This document shows, piece by piece, positions 7,578 to 16,960 of a stretch of 64,000 nt of DNA. The stretch spans positions 3,038,001 through 3,102,000 of the forward strand of contig CP018628.1 of assembly GCA_002271215.1 (NCBI GenBank), read 5' to 3'. Within the stretch, counting starts at the first letter, position 1; the number at the start of each line of letters is the position of its first letter. The stretch is from Lelliottia jeotgali. GTDB lineage: Bacteria; Pseudomonadota; Gammaproteobacteria; Enterobacterales; Enterobacteriaceae. Both the position numbers and the translations under genes were made by a program. Under the pieces are notes generated by a model. That model was not told where the DNA came from. It ran no database searches and saw only the letters and a list, made by a program, of their open reading frames with translations.

Positions 7578-8831
7578 ATGCCTATGTCATTACCCCACTC
7601 TCCTGCCCTGACGCCTGACGATGGCCGTGTGGCGAGCGTTTTGCGCTCCCCCAAATTGTTTATGCGAGAAACATTAGCGGGTGTGATTACCGCACTGGCG
7701 CTGATCCCCGAGGTGATTTCGTTTTCTGTGGTCGCCGGGGTTGATCCGAAGGTGAGCCTGATTGCGTCAGTGGTGCTGTGTCTGGCGATGTCCGTTTTCG
7801 GCGGCCGCCCGGCGATGGTTACGGCTGCTGCGGGTTCCGTCGCGCTGGTGATCGGCCCGATGGTGCATCAGCATGGCGTGCAGTACATTCTGCCTGCGGT
7901 GATCCTCGCCGGACTCATTCAAATCCTGTTTGGCGCACTGGGCATGGCGCGTCTGATGCGCTTTATTCCGCAAGCGGTCATGACCGGATTTGTTAACGCC
8001 CTTGGCGTTTTAATTTTCTTTGCTCAGGTTCCCCATTTCTGGAGCAAAAGCCCGCTGATCGTCGGCCTGTTTGTGCTCACATTGCTGATTGTTATCTGGG
8101 CACCACGCTTTATCAAAAGTATTCCCTCGCCGCTGATCGCCATTGTGATATTAACGATATTCACTGTGACCAGCGGGCAAATTCTGCCGACCGTCGGCGA
8201 TGAAGGTTCCATGAGCGGCGGTTTGCCAGGCCTGACGCAGCTGCTGGTGCCGTTGAATATGCAAACCCTGAGCATTATCTGGCCCTGCGCATTGAGTATC
8301 GCGTTTGTCGGTCTGATGGAATCGCTACTGACCGCGAAACTGGTTGATGAACTGACCTTGACGCCGTCCAGCAAGCGCCGGGAGAGCATCGGGCTGGGCG
8401 TGGCGAACATTATGTCGGGTTTTTATGGCGGTATCGCCGGGTGCGCGATGATCGGGCAAACCATCGTCAATGTGGAGATGGGGAAAGGTCGCAGCCGTAT
8501 CTCTACGCTGGCTGCGGGGGTTATTTTGCTGCTTCTGGTGACGGCACTGAGTGAAGTGATGGCCAAAATCCCGATGGCGGTGCTGGCCGGTATCATGGCT
8601 ATTGTGGCGTTCAAAACCTTCAACTGGCACAGCGTTCAGCCAGCAGCCGTTAAGGCTGTACCAGTCGCGGAAACGGCGGTGATGCTAGTAACCGTTGCAG
8701 CCACCGTATTCACCGGCAATCTGGCGATTGGCGTAGTGGGCGGAATTATCGTGATGGCGATAATCCCTGCCCGCCTAAAACACAAACACAGGGTTAAAGC
8801 AGGAAAATCGTCGCCAGACCAAGGAAAATAA
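7578..8831 (+). CDS. SulP-family anion transporter lacking the STAS domain
   Basis: 417 residues, ten or more hydrophobic segments. The SulP signature region is visible early (ETLAGVITALALIPEVISFSVVAGVDPKVSL) and the second conserved part near GLMESLLTAKLVDELT and ANIMSGFYGGIAGCAMIGQT. SulP carriers move sulfate, bicarbonate or dicarboxylates. Typical members are 500-570 residues with a cytoplasmic C-terminal STAS domain; this one ends about 20 residues after the last membrane helix, so the STAS domain is absent. The end runs 38 bases into the 3' end of the convergent mgtE gene, so it is not a recent truncation by a visible frameshift. Short STAS-less SulP homologues exist, so it may be functional. 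Substrate unknown. No equivalent lies here in E. coli K-12. Confidence 0.85.
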   Translation: MPMSLPHSPALTPDDGRVASVLRSPKLFMRETLAGVITALALIPEVISFSVVAGVDPKVSLIASVVLCLAMSVFGGRPAMVTAAAGSVALVIGPMVHQHGVQYILPAVILAGLIQILFGALGMARLMRFIPQAVMTGFVNALGVLIFFAQVPHFWSKSPLIVGLFVLTLLIVIWAPRFIKSIPSPLIAIVILTIFTVTSGQILPTVGDEGSMSGGLPGLTQLLVPLNMQTLSIIWPCALSIAFVGLMESLLTAKLVDELTLTPSSKRRESIGLGVANIMSGFYGGIAGCAMIGQTIVNVEMGKGRSRISTLAAGVILLLLVTALSEVMAKIPMAVLAGIMAIVAFKTFNWHSVQPAAVKAVPVAETAVMLVTVAATVFTGNLAIGVVGGIIVMAIIPARLKHKHRVKAGKSSPDQGK

Positions 8832-10230
8832 AGAAGCCGCCGGTATCGGTAATTGCGGTGATCATCACGCTCGACCCCACTGCGGGGTCGCGCCCAAAGC
8901 GGGTCATAGCCAGTGGGATAATGACTCCCATCATCGACGCCACCAACAGGTTTAGCACCATTGCCAGCATCATCACCCCGCCCAGCGCCATATCGTCGTA
9001 AAGCCACCAGGTGATGCCGCCCATGATTCCGCCCCAGACCAGGCCGTTAATCAGCGCTACGCCCATCTCTCTGAAGATCAGAAACGTGAAGTTACCGGGC
9101 TGGATTTTCTCCAGCGCCAGAGCACGTACAATCATAGTAATGGTTTGATTACCGGTGTTACCGCCAATCCCCGCCACAATGGGCATCAGCGAGGCCAGCG
9201 CCACCAGCTGTGAAATGGTATGTTCGAAGCCGTCGATCACACGAGAAGCAATAAAAGCGGTGCAAAGGTTAATGGCCAGCCACGCCCAGCGCGTTTTAAC
9301 CGCCTTACCAACGGAGGCGTGAACGTCATCCTCGGCGCTTAAACCGCCTAACGCACGTAAATCGTTGTCGGTTTCTTCGTACACCACGTCAACGATCTCA
9401 TCGATCGTCACACGGCCCATCAGTTTGCCGACAGAATCGACCACGGCGGCACTGATCAGGTTGTCACGTTCGAAGGTACGCGCGGCTTTTTCGGCATCGT
9501 CTTCGGGTGAGAAAACCATCGGCTGGGTTTCCATAACCTCACTCACCCGGCACTGCGTACCTTTGAGCAGGATGGTTTGCAGCGTTAACTCACCGAGCAA
9601 CGTTTTGTCGCGCGCCGTGACAAACAATTTATCGGTGTTCTCAGGCATTTTCCCCAGTCGGCGCAGATAGCGCTGCACGGTCGCCAGCGTGACATCCGGG
9701 CGCACCATGATCACTTCGAATTCCATGATCGCGCCGACGCTGTCCTTATCGAAATTCATCACCTGCCGCACGCGGGCACGTTCTTCGGCTGGCAGCGACG
9801 CTAGCAACCGGCCAGTCAGATTTCGCGGCAGGTGTTGGACCAGGTAGATCTGCTCGTCGATATCCAGGGTCTGTACGGCATCAAGAAGTTCCCGGTCGCT
9901 CATCTCATCAATGAGATCGTCCCAGACGTTTTCAGAAGCTTCCAGAAGTACCTGACCACGTTCATGATCCTGCACCAGTCGCCATAGGGCATGACGCTCT
10001 TCAGAGGGAAGAGATTCGAGGGTATCCGCCAGATCCGGCGGCGGCAAATGGGCTACCAGCGCCCCTACCTCAGCAATATCGTCGGACAAGGTACCGACGT
10101 CATATTGCTCAGCCAGGGTTAATTTACCTAATAACGCCGACGTGACTGCTTTATCAGTAGTGAGAAGCCAGATAAGTCGGGCACGCTCCTGATCGCGCAG
10201 CCTTGCGCTGTTTTTGTTTATCAACGACAT
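8794..10230 (-). CDS. mgtE: MgtE-family magnesium transporter
   Basis: 478 residues from ATG 10230 (an in-frame TTG directly upstream is not needed). Domain order is typical: N-terminal helical MgtE_N domain (to ~130), a CBS pair (~135-260, with AAVVDSVGKLMGRVTIDEIVDVV), then five membrane helices from WAWLAINLCTAF. The pore signature GIGGNTGNQTITMIVRALAL is intact. MgtE forms a dimeric Mg2+ channel gated by Mg2+ binding to the N and CBS domains. It converges on and overlaps the SulP gene by 38 bases. E. coli K-12 has no MgtE at this locus; sporadic presence in enterobacteria is known. Confidence 0.93.
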   Translation of the reverse strand: MSLINKNSARLRDQERARLIWLLTTDKAVTSALLGKLTLAEQYDVGTLSDDIAEVGALVAHLPPPDLADTLESLPSEERHALWRLVQDHERGQVLLEASENVWDDLIDEMSDRELLDAVQTLDIDEQIYLVQHLPRNLTGRLLASLPAEERARVRQVMNFDKDSVGAIMEFEVIMVRPDVTLATVQRYLRRLGKMPENTDKLFVTARDKTLLGELTLQTILLKGTQCRVSEVMETQPMVFSPEDDAEKAARTFERDNLISAAVVDSVGKLMGRVTIDEIVDVVYEETDNDLRALGGLSAEDDVHASVGKAVKTRWAWLAINLCTAFIASRVIDGFEHTISQLVALASLMPIVAGIGGNTGNQTITMIVRALALEKIQPGNFTFLIFREMGVALINGLVWGGIMGGITWWLYDDMALGGVMMLAMVLNLLVASMMGVIIPLAMTRFGRDPAVGSSVMITAITDTGGFFIFLGLATIFLL

Positions 10231-10342
10231 CAATCATAAATCCATGAAATAAGGTGATATCAAGCATAGCGCGGGGGAATGTAAATGATAATAAACAAAT
10301 AGCCGGAATGGATAAAAAAGCGGCGGATAGTGAGAGGTTTTG

Positions 10343-10412
10343 TGCCGGGTGGCGGCTACGCCTTAGCCGGCCTACGGTTTTGTAGGCCCGGCAAACGCAG
10401 TGCCGCCGGGCA
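10343..10412. repeat. REP/BIME palindromic unit between mgtE and yojI
   Basis: Two inverted REP-like units, TGCCGGGTGGCGGC...GCCGGCCTAC and GTAGGCCCGGCAAACGC...GCCGCCGGGCA, facing each other across GGTTTT. It lies just after the yojI stop codon and may stabilise that mRNA 3' end. Confidence 0.9.
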
Positions 10413-10419
10413 AAACAGT

Positions 10420-12063
10420 TTATGCGGTTCGCGCCACCGCATCCCGCGACGCCGCATCGCGCTCGTCGCCGGTCAGTTCACTGAGCTGACCGTCACGCAT
10501 CTCCAGCAAGCGGTCGGCGTGAATGAAGTAGTGATCGTCATGGCTGATGGCGAAAATAGTCTTACCCATTTCCTGCATCAATGGCAGCAACACCTGATAA
10601 AACTCGCGGCGGAAGTGCGGGTCCTGATCGGCTGCCCATTCGTCCAGCAAAATGATGTCACGCTCTTCCGCTAACGCCAGCAGCAGCGCCACGCGTTTTT
10701 TCTGCCCTTTCGACAGCTTGAGATTGAGGATTTTCCCGTCCTGTAGCTCCAGTTTATGGGACATCTTCAGCTGTTCAAGCCATTTTGCCACCAGCTCAGG
10801 ATCGGCCTGTTTGCCTTCGGAACCTAACAGCTGGTCGAATAGCCACACGTCGGTAAAGACGGCAGAAAAGAGTTTGCGATAATCCTCCGGCTTCTCGACC
10901 GACACGGCTTGACCATCCAGCAAAATTTCGCCCGACTGCGGTTGATACAGCCCGGTCAGGAGCATCGCCAGAGTCGATTTCCCGCTACCGTTACCGCCAA
11001 TCAGGAACAGCAGTTCACCACGGTGGATGGTCAGGTTGACCGGCCCGACGGCAAAGTTATGGTCCTGATAATGGAAAGTGACGTTACGCAGTTCCAGCGT
11101 TTTCCAGTTCGGAAAGGCTTGTGGGCGCGGGAATTCTGCGCGGAACGGCGCCAGCGCAAACTGATTGAGCTTTCTGAACGCCACCTGCGCACTAAGCAGC
11201 GTCGGCAGTGCGCCAACGGCAGAAAGCAGCGGCGTGCGCAGGAACAGCAGCGTCAGCGAGTAGGTCGCCGCCACGTTGGTATCGGCCCAACCGAGGCTGT
11301 TCGCCATCCAGAACACCAGACCAATTGCGCCCAGCATCATGATATTCGACCAGTTCACCGCGCTCAGGTGGAAAGTATCGGCGCGGATAATGTGATGCCG
11401 ATATTCGCGCGCATCCGGGATATAGAGATTATTGAAAATGTGCTCGGCGCGTTCGCGGTTCAGCGTCAACTCTTTACGCCCTTCCAGCACCGTCTGATAA
11501 TCGTTATAGAGCTTATCTTCTGTTTCGCGCAGCACCGCCATGTGTTTGTACACACGCGACACCAGCAGATAACCGCCCCAGATAGTGACTACGATCCAGA
11601 TTGTGGTCACGGCCAGCATTTTGGTCGACAGCCAGGCCAGATAAGCCGCTGACCCGAAAGTCAGAATGATGCCCTGTACCAGCTCCGGCAAGCGCACGAA
11701 CGCGATGGTAATGGCACGCACATCGCTGGTCAGCCCCGCGAGCAATGACGCACTGCCCAGCTGTTCGATACGCTCAACCTGGGTGTCGAGGATCCGTTTG
11801 ATAAATTCGCCACGCAGGCGATAAACAAAATGGTGCCCCAACGCCGTCAGCGCCAGCTGTGAGGCCAGGGTGACTGCCATTAATAGCAGCAGCAGGCCGA
11901 GAAACTCCGGCAAAACCGACAATTGGGTATCGACCATTTCAATCAAACGCACGTTTATAAAGGCGATAAGCCCAATGCCCAGCGCGGCGCTGGCAAGGCT
12001 GAGCGCCATGACCGCGACAAACGGCCAGCGGTACTGACGCCAGACAAGGAGAAGTAGTTGCAT
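10420..12063 (-). CDS. yojI: ABC transporter YojI (microcin J25 efflux type), fused membrane and ATPase domains
   Basis: 547 residues from ATG 12063, the same length as E. coli YojI; a longer frame starting at a TTG is unlikely. The N-terminal ~310 residues carry six membrane helices. The ATPase half has Walker A (GGNGSGKST), a signature-like LSKGQKKR and Walker B (DIILLDEWA), followed by SHDDHYF. In E. coli YojI exports microcin J25 through TolC and can export L-cysteine; the high similarity supports the same capability. It lies downstream of alkB with a 76-base gap on the same strand, as in E. coli. Confidence 0.95.
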   Translation of the reverse strand: MQLLLLVWRQYRWPFVAVMALSLASAALGIGLIAFINVRLIEMVDTQLSVLPEFLGLLLLLMAVTLASQLALTALGHHFVYRLRGEFIKRILDTQVERIEQLGSASLLAGLTSDVRAITIAFVRLPELVQGIILTFGSAAYLAWLSTKMLAVTTIWIVVTIWGGYLLVSRVYKHMAVLRETEDKLYNDYQTVLEGRKELTLNRERAEHIFNNLYIPDAREYRHHIIRADTFHLSAVNWSNIMMLGAIGLVFWMANSLGWADTNVAATYSLTLLFLRTPLLSAVGALPTLLSAQVAFRKLNQFALAPFRAEFPRPQAFPNWKTLELRNVTFHYQDHNFAVGPVNLTIHRGELLFLIGGNGSGKSTLAMLLTGLYQPQSGEILLDGQAVSVEKPEDYRKLFSAVFTDVWLFDQLLGSEGKQADPELVAKWLEQLKMSHKLELQDGKILNLKLSKGQKKRVALLLALAEERDIILLDEWAADQDPHFRREFYQVLLPLMQEMGKTIFAISHDDHYFIHADRLLEMRDGQLSELTGDERDAASRDAVARTA

Positions 12064-12139
12064 GCAAAGCAATCCGGACAAGAAAAAACAGCCAGCAGTG
12101 TAAACTGCCCAACGGTTACATCAAGAATAATTCTTATTT

Positions 12140-12790
12140 TTATTCGCTATCAGCCGCCTGACGGAAAGTCAGATTATAGCGATACTCCCCCGCCAGCGGA
12201 TGCACACCGGGTTTAAGGGGTTGAATCCCGTGATAAAACAGCCGTGACTCTCCGCCCCACACCACCACATCGCCGTGTTCAAGCATCAGGCGTTTAAGCG
12301 GATCGCTGCGACGTAAACCGCCAAACTGAAAGATAGCGGGCAGGCCCAACGAAACAGATACAATCGGCGCGCGCAGGTCGGGCTCGTCTTTATCCTGATG
12401 CAGCGACAGTTTCGCCCCTGGCGCGTAGCGGTTGACCAGGCAGGCGTCGGGCCGAAAATGCGGATAGCCTGCTGCAACCGCTGCGTCATGGCACAGCGAA
12501 CTGAAAACCTCAGGTATTTTCGGCCACTGATGACCCGTTTTGGGATCGACGGGCGAATAGAGATATCCTCTTTCGTTCGTCGCCCAGCCCAGATTGCCAC
12601 AGTTGGTCATCGCCACCGACATCGTGTAGCCGCCCGGCGTGACCATGTGGCGGAACGGCGAAATAGCAGCTACGGCTTCAATGCCCTGAAATAAGGTCTC
12701 TGCGCGTGCTAAAGCAAAGCGGCGCAAAATCACCGCGCCGGGCGCTAAAGGCTCTTCCCAGGGATCGCTATCCGCAAACAGATCCAGCAT
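12140..12790 (-). CDS. alkB: Alpha-ketoglutarate-dependent DNA/RNA dealkylase AlkB
   Basis: 216 residues. AlkB removes methyl groups from 1-methyladenine and 3-methylcytosine by oxidative demethylation. The Fe(II) ligands are present at the E. coli positions: His131 and Asp133 in HQDKDEPDLR, and His187 in RLFYHGIQP. The 2-oxoglutarate arginines Arg204 and Arg210 lie in RYNLTFR. The ATG at 12790 shares its A with the TGA of ada (TGATG), and the ribosome-binding site AGGAGGAG lies inside the end of ada, so the genes are translationally coupled and co-transcribed in the adaptive response. Confidence 0.98.
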   Translation of the reverse strand: MLDLFADSDPWEEPLAPGAVILRRFALARAETLFQGIEAVAAISPFRHMVTPGGYTMSVAMTNCGNLGWATNERGYLYSPVDPKTGHQWPKIPEVFSSLCHDAAVAAGYPHFRPDACLVNRYAPGAKLSLHQDKDEPDLRAPIVSVSLGLPAIFQFGGLRRSDPLKRLMLEHGDVVVWGGESRLFYHGIQPLKPGVHPLAGEYRYNLTFRQAADSE

Positions 12791-13854
12791 CACTCCTCCT
12801 GGTTTTTTGCTTCACGTTGCAACAACTGCGCTTTTCGCGCCGTTCCCCAGCGATAGCCGGACAGAGCGCCGTCGTTTCGCACCACGCGGTGACAGGGGAT
12901 GACGATTGCCAGTTTATTTGCGGCACAGGCGCTCGCGACTGCCCGCACGGCTTTCGGTTTACCGATAGCGCTGGCGATCTGCTGATAGCTGGCCGTTTCA
13001 CCGCAAGGTATAGAGCGCAGGGTTTGCCAGACCTGCTGCTGAAACGCAGTCCCGCGAATATCCAGCGGGAGTGCCAAAGTATTACTGCTGTTATCCAGGC
13101 TGTTAATGACCTGGTGGAGCCTTTTTGCAAATTCACCCTCTGGCGATTCTGAGTGCGCCAGAGGAAAGAGCGTGTGGATTTCTTCGATCAAAGAATCATC
13201 ATTATCGCCCAGCAGAATTGCGCAGATCCCACGCTGGCTTTCTGCGACCAGACAACGGCCCAGATCGCAGTCGCTGATGGCGTAGCGCACGGTCACGTCG
13301 CTTCCGCCGCTGCGATACTGTTTCGCCGTCATACCCAGCGCGTCATCGGCTTTTCGATAATAGCTGCTGCTGTCGGGGAATCCGGCGGCTAATACTGAGT
13401 CAGTAATTTTTTCTCCCGCCGTGAGAGACGTGCGCAAACGTCGGGCTCGTGCCGCCTGTTGCCAGGCTTTGGGCGTCATGCCCGTCACCGATTTAAACAG
13501 ACGGTGAAAATGAAACGGACTCATCGCCACCTGATCGGCAAGTGCATTCAGGGTTAGCGTCGAATCACTTTCCAGCAGGCGGCAGGCCCTTTCGATTTTG
13601 GCCATTTTTTGCGCCAGTGGATCAGCTTTATCCGGCGCACAGCGTTTGCAGGGGCGAAACCCTGCCTGTTCGGCATGAAAAGAATCGGGATAGAAATGAA
13701 CATTCTTACGCAGCGCGTGACGCGCCCGACAGGAGGGACGGCAATAGATGCCGGTTGTCTGGACGGCAAAGACAAACTGATTATCGGCATTAACATCGCG
13801 GGCCAGCACAGCCAGCCAGCGTTGTTCATCTGTATTCAGGGTCAGGTTTTTCAT
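12790..13854 (-). CDS. ada: Bifunctional Ada: transcription activator and DNA methyltransferase
   Basis: 354 residues from ATG 13854, which is 6 bases after AGGAG and restores E. coli numbering; the adjacent ATG 13857 is too close. The N-terminal zinc site is Cys38, Cys42, Cys69 and Cys72 (GIYCRPSCRAR, RPCKRCAP); Cys38 takes methyl groups from phosphotriesters. An AraC-type helix-turn-helix follows (~85-175). The C-terminal O6-methylguanine methyltransferase part has the acceptor motif IPCHRVV (Cys ~321). Methylated Ada activates ada-alkB. No convincing Ada box could be picked out upstream by eye. Confidence 0.98.
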   Translation of the reverse strand: MKNLTLNTDEQRWLAVLARDVNADNQFVFAVQTTGIYCRPSCRARHALRKNVHFYPDSFHAEQAGFRPCKRCAPDKADPLAQKMAKIERACRLLESDSTLTLNALADQVAMSPFHFHRLFKSVTGMTPKAWQQAARARRLRTSLTAGEKITDSVLAAGFPDSSSYYRKADDALGMTAKQYRSGGSDVTVRYAISDCDLGRCLVAESQRGICAILLGDNDDSLIEEIHTLFPLAHSESPEGEFAKRLHQVINSLDNSSNTLALPLDIRGTAFQQQVWQTLRSIPCGETASYQQIASAIGKPKAVRAVASACAANKLAIVIPCHRVVRNDGALSGYRWGTARKAQLLQREAKNQEE

Positions 13855-13926
13855 CATCGGCTCCTCTTACAAGCATACTCATACAATGCCTGAGCGCCAC
13901 TGAACAAAAACCCGCAACCTTGCTTT

Positions 13927-14982
13927 TTAATTTTGTTCGCTGACGAGGAAGCCCTGGAACTGTGGCGACATCCAGGTTTTAAAACTCTCGCCCTCTTTGG
14001 TTATCATATACACCGCCAGCCCTTCTTGTCGCACCACCTGTTTGGCTTTCTCCGGGCCGAGGACCATCAGCCCCGTATCCCAGGTATCGGCCTCCAGCGC
14101 AGTTGGCGCGATGACGGTGACGGAAACCAGATTGTGTTCGATCGGACGACCGGTATTTGGATCGATAACGTGCGAAACTCGCTTTCCATCCAGCTCGTAA
14201 TAGTTGCGGTAGCTGCCAGACGTGCTGATACCGTGGCCGTTAATGTCCACCACCGCCTGGACCGCATTTTGGGTATCGGTCGGTTTTTGGATCGCTACAC
14301 GCCAGGGCTTATCGCTGGCGTTCAGGCCCCTACTCACCAGCGCACCGCCCACCGAGACCAGATAGCGTGAGATACCTTCCTGCGCCATTAGCGTAGCCAG
14401 ATGATCCGCAGCGTAGCCTTCTCCGACTGTCGACAGGTCAACAAACAGATCGGGAATGTCTTTTTGCAGGTACTGCTGCCCGTATTGATTGATCACCGTC
14501 AGATGCTGCAAACCGGTACGCGCGCGGGCATCGTCGATTTGTGCCTGATCGGGCACATGTTCAGGTTGTTTTGTTGGGCCAAAACCCCACAGATTGACCA
14601 ACGGCCCGACGGTAATATCCATTGCGCCATTGGTTTTATAGCCAATGTGCAGAGACTCGGTCACGATATCGGCCATCGCTTCGCTGACCGGCCACAGGGA
14701 AGTGCTGTTCGACAGGTTAAAGCGCATCAGCGCTGAGTCATTTTTATACGTAGAGAGCAGTTGATCGTCAGCGTCGAGCTGTGACTGAATTTTATCGCGT
14801 AGTTCGTCCGCGCGTTTGGTATCAACATTGATAATGCTGACACGCCAGAACGTCCCCATGGTCTTCCCTTCGAGCACGGTGGCCGCAGGGGTTTCGGTTT
14901 TTACCGCTGAGGTGGAAGAGTCGCATGCCGCCAGTAATAAAACGCTCGCCAGAAGTCCGGCGCGCCAAAAAGTCATGTCCAT
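13927..14982 (-). CDS. apbE: FAD:protein FMN transferase ApbE, lipoprotein
   Basis: 351 residues. A lipoprotein signal with lipobox LLAAC (Cys ~20) places it at the periplasmic face of the inner membrane. Family blocks GKTMGTFWRVSI, GAMDITVGPLVNLWGFGP, DLSTVGEGYAADHL, SVGGALVSRG and SHVIDPNTGRPI are intact. ApbE attaches FMN covalently to threonines of the Rnf/Nqr electron-transport subunits. GAGG precedes the ATG at 14982. Order ada-apbE-ompC matches E. coli. Confidence 0.96.
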   Translation of the reverse strand: MDMTFWRAGLLASVLLLAACDSSTSAVKTETPAATVLEGKTMGTFWRVSIINVDTKRADELRDKIQSQLDADDQLLSTYKNDSALMRFNLSNSTSLWPVSEAMADIVTESLHIGYKTNGAMDITVGPLVNLWGFGPTKQPEHVPDQAQIDDARARTGLQHLTVINQYGQQYLQKDIPDLFVDLSTVGEGYAADHLATLMAQEGISRYLVSVGGALVSRGLNASDKPWRVAIQKPTDTQNAVQAVVDINGHGISTSGSYRNYYELDGKRVSHVIDPNTGRPIEHNLVSVTVIAPTALEADTWDTGLMVLGPEKAKQVVRQEGLAVYMITKEGESFKTWMSPQFQGFLVSEQN

Positions 14983-15057
14983 TGGTTATTATCCTCATGC
15001 CTGGGCGGCAAGAGTATACCAAAACATGACGCAGGTAAGACCGCAAAAAGAGAAGAG

Positions 15058-15082
15058 AAAAAGGGGCCATTTGGCCCCTTTT
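15058..15082 (-). terminator. Intrinsic terminator of ompC
   Basis: On the minus strand AAAAGGGGCC, a loop, GGCCCC and TTTTT form a GC-rich stem with a U tract, 17 bases after the ompC stop. Confidence 0.9.
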
Positions 15083-15099
15083 GTGTTACTGAGCGTGTC

Positions 15100-16218
15100 T
15101 TAGAACTGGTAAACCAGACCCAGAGCGACGATATCATCAGTACCGATACCAGCCTGTTTGGTGAAGGTGTTTTCATCCAGCAGGTTGATTTTGTAATCCA
15201 CGTAGGTGGACATGTTTTTGTTGAAGTAGTAAGTCGCGCCAACATCAACATATTTCAGCAGATCCTGATCGCCGAAGTTGGTGGTGCTGTTGCTTACGTC
15301 CTTACCTTTAGACTGCAGGTAAGCCACGGATGGACGCAGACCGAAGTCGAACTGGTACTGAGCAACCACTTCGAAGTTCTGCGCTTTGTTCGCGAAGCCG
15401 TAAACAGTGCTGTTGTTCTGAGAGTTACCGAAACGCGTTGCGTTGTAAGTCTGAGAATACTGCGCTGCCAGGTAGATGTTGTTGGCATCGTATTTCAGAC
15501 CACCGCTGTAAACATCCGCGCGGTCACCCTGACCATACACAACCGCGCCATTCTGGTCAGCAGTACGTTTAGAGGAAGACGCTGCACCACCGATGCTGAA
15601 GCCTTCGCCCAGGTTGTAAGTCAGGGATCCACCGTAACCGTCACCATTCTGTTTCAGCGTGCTGCGACCGGTGTCGTTTTCGCCGCTTGCGCTGCCGTTT
15701 TTACCCTGATACTGCAGAGCGAAGTTCAGACCATCAACCAGACCGAAGAAGTCCTGGTTACGGTAAGTTGCTACGCCGTTAGCACGGGATTGCAGGAAGT
15801 TGTCAGAACCATAGGTGTCGCCGCCAAATTCTGGCAGAACGTCAGTCCAGGAGGTCACGTCATAGATCACGCCGTAGTTACGACCGTAATCGAAAGAACC
15901 CGCATCAGCGAATTTCAGACCCGCGAACGCAACACGCGTCCAGGACTGGTTGTCGCTTTCGGTGGTGTTGCCCTGAACCTGATATTCCCACTGGCCGTAA
16001 CCGGTCAGTTGATCGTTAACCTGAGTTTCGCCTTTGAAGCCGATACGCATGTAGGTCTGATCGCCGTCGTTACCTTTGTCGTCGGAGAAATAGTGCAGGC
16101 CGTCGACTTTACCGAACAGATCTAATTTGTTGCCGTCTTTGTTATAAATTTCAGCCGCATTTGCTGCGCCTGCTACCAGCAGAGCTGGTACCAGGAGGGA
16201 CAGTACTTTAACTTTCAT
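15100..16218 (-). CDS. ompC: Outer-membrane porin OmpC
   Basis: 372 residues with a signal peptide ending at ANA, then [23 protein letters not shown], the start of a mature classical porin. The barrel ends in an aromatic residue (GLVYQF) as needed for assembly. Loop 3, the pore constriction, contains [14 protein letters not shown], typical of OmpC rather than OmpF. The trimeric porin passes small hydrophilic solutes, with outflow and osmolarity response through EnvZ/OmpR. Upstream DNA contains the conserved OmpR-binding region and the divergent micF gene. Confidence 0.97.
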   Translation of the reverse strand: MKVKVLSLLVPALLVAGAANAAEIYNKDGNKLDLFGKVDGLHYFSDDKGNDGDQTYMRIGFKGETQVNDQLTGYGQWEYQVQGNTTESDNQSWTRVAFAGLKFADAGSFDYGRNYGVIYDVTSWTDVLPEFGGDTYGSDNFLQSRANGVATYRNQDFFGLVDGLNFALQYQGKNGSASGENDTGRSTLKQNGDGYGGSLTYNLGEGFSIGGAASSSKRTADQNGAVVYGQGDRADVYSGGLKYDANNIYLAAQYSQTYNATRFGNSQNNSTVYGFANKAQNFEVVAQYQFDFGLRPSVAYLQSKGKDVSNSTTNFGDQDLLKYVDVGATYYFNKNMSTYVDYKINLLDENTFTKQAGIGTDDIVALGLVYQF

Positions 16219-16329
16219 TTTATTAACCCTCTGTTATATGCCTTATTATTACCACTGCTTACTGATTAACCCTCTTAACCAGTCGGCAACTTCATTCTCC
16301 GCAAAAATACAGAATAATCCAATAAGATT

Positions 16330-16391
16330 ATGATACTAAAACTTTGAAGATGTTTCATTTATCTACGAACATGTTTCATTTTGTAAATAAG
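16330..16391 (-). promoter_or_regulatory. OmpR-binding region of the ompC promoter
   Basis: On the minus strand the region repeats the E. coli ompC upstream pattern: TTTACAAAATGAAACATG, then AAATGAAACATCTTC, then AGTTTTAGTATCATA, the stretch bound by phosphorylated OmpR. The GAAACAT direct repeats about 20 bases apart are visible. Position about 110-170 bases upstream of the ompC ATG agrees with E. coli. Confidence 0.8.
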
Positions 16392-16543
16392 AGGGAACTT
16401 TTCATTAGCACGAATAGCTAAAAAATATAGCACTTTAAAGCAACAACCCATTTAATCCATGTAATACCAAAGACTTAGCGAAAGAATACATTACCGCACT
16501 GATTGTCAAAACAAAATCCATCCAAATCACTAAAATAACTCCC

Positions 16544-16637
16544 GCTATCATCATTAACTTTATTTATTACCGTCATTCAGCTTTGAATGTCTGTTTATCC
16601 CTAATTCAACCGAGTGCACTGCATTCGGTTTTTTTTT
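16544..16637 (+). ncRNA. micF: MicF antisense small RNA
   Basis: A 94-nt segment beginning GCTATCATCATTAACTTTAT and ending CATTCGGTTTTTTTTT matches E. coli MicF over nearly its full length, including the 5' region that pairs with the ompF leader and the terminator hairpin (ACCGAGTGC...GCATTCGGT plus T run). It is transcribed divergently from ompC, as in E. coli, and represses ompF translation with Hfq; it shares OmpR control with ompC. Confidence 0.95.
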
Positions 16638-16960
16638 ACTCTTCTTTACGTAAAATGAATTGATTTGTGCTACCGCACTGAAATTATAACGACTATTAAT
16701 TAATCATTAATTGCCTTTCTGATTCTTTCCTGAAATTTAACAATCTTTAATTTCTTGTTAATTAGTGCTATTTTTCGAGCATCTTGCCAAATATTTGTAC
16801 AGTTCTATCACTCTTGTACACTTTCTGAATCACTCAGCCACGCGCAATTCAATGTACAAAAAGTCCCTCCTGCTCGGGCTACGATGCTGGAAATTCAGGT
16901 ATTACCCTTTATACTGCCCTATCCCCCTTTACGTGCGGCCAAATCGGGTTAAACATATCA
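16638..16960 (+). promoter_or_regulatory. Long A/T-rich leader upstream of rcsD
   Basis: About 320 bases without a credible gene separate micF from rcsD. Base composition is A/T-rich up to ~16860. A -10/-35 pair could not be chosen with confidence. The region should hold the rcsDB promoter. Small open frames here have no support. Confidence 0.5.

Noticed and set aside
16755..16952. Short frames of 65-69 residues upstream of rcsD
   Set aside because: No ribosome-binding site, no similarity recognised, A/T-rich leader.
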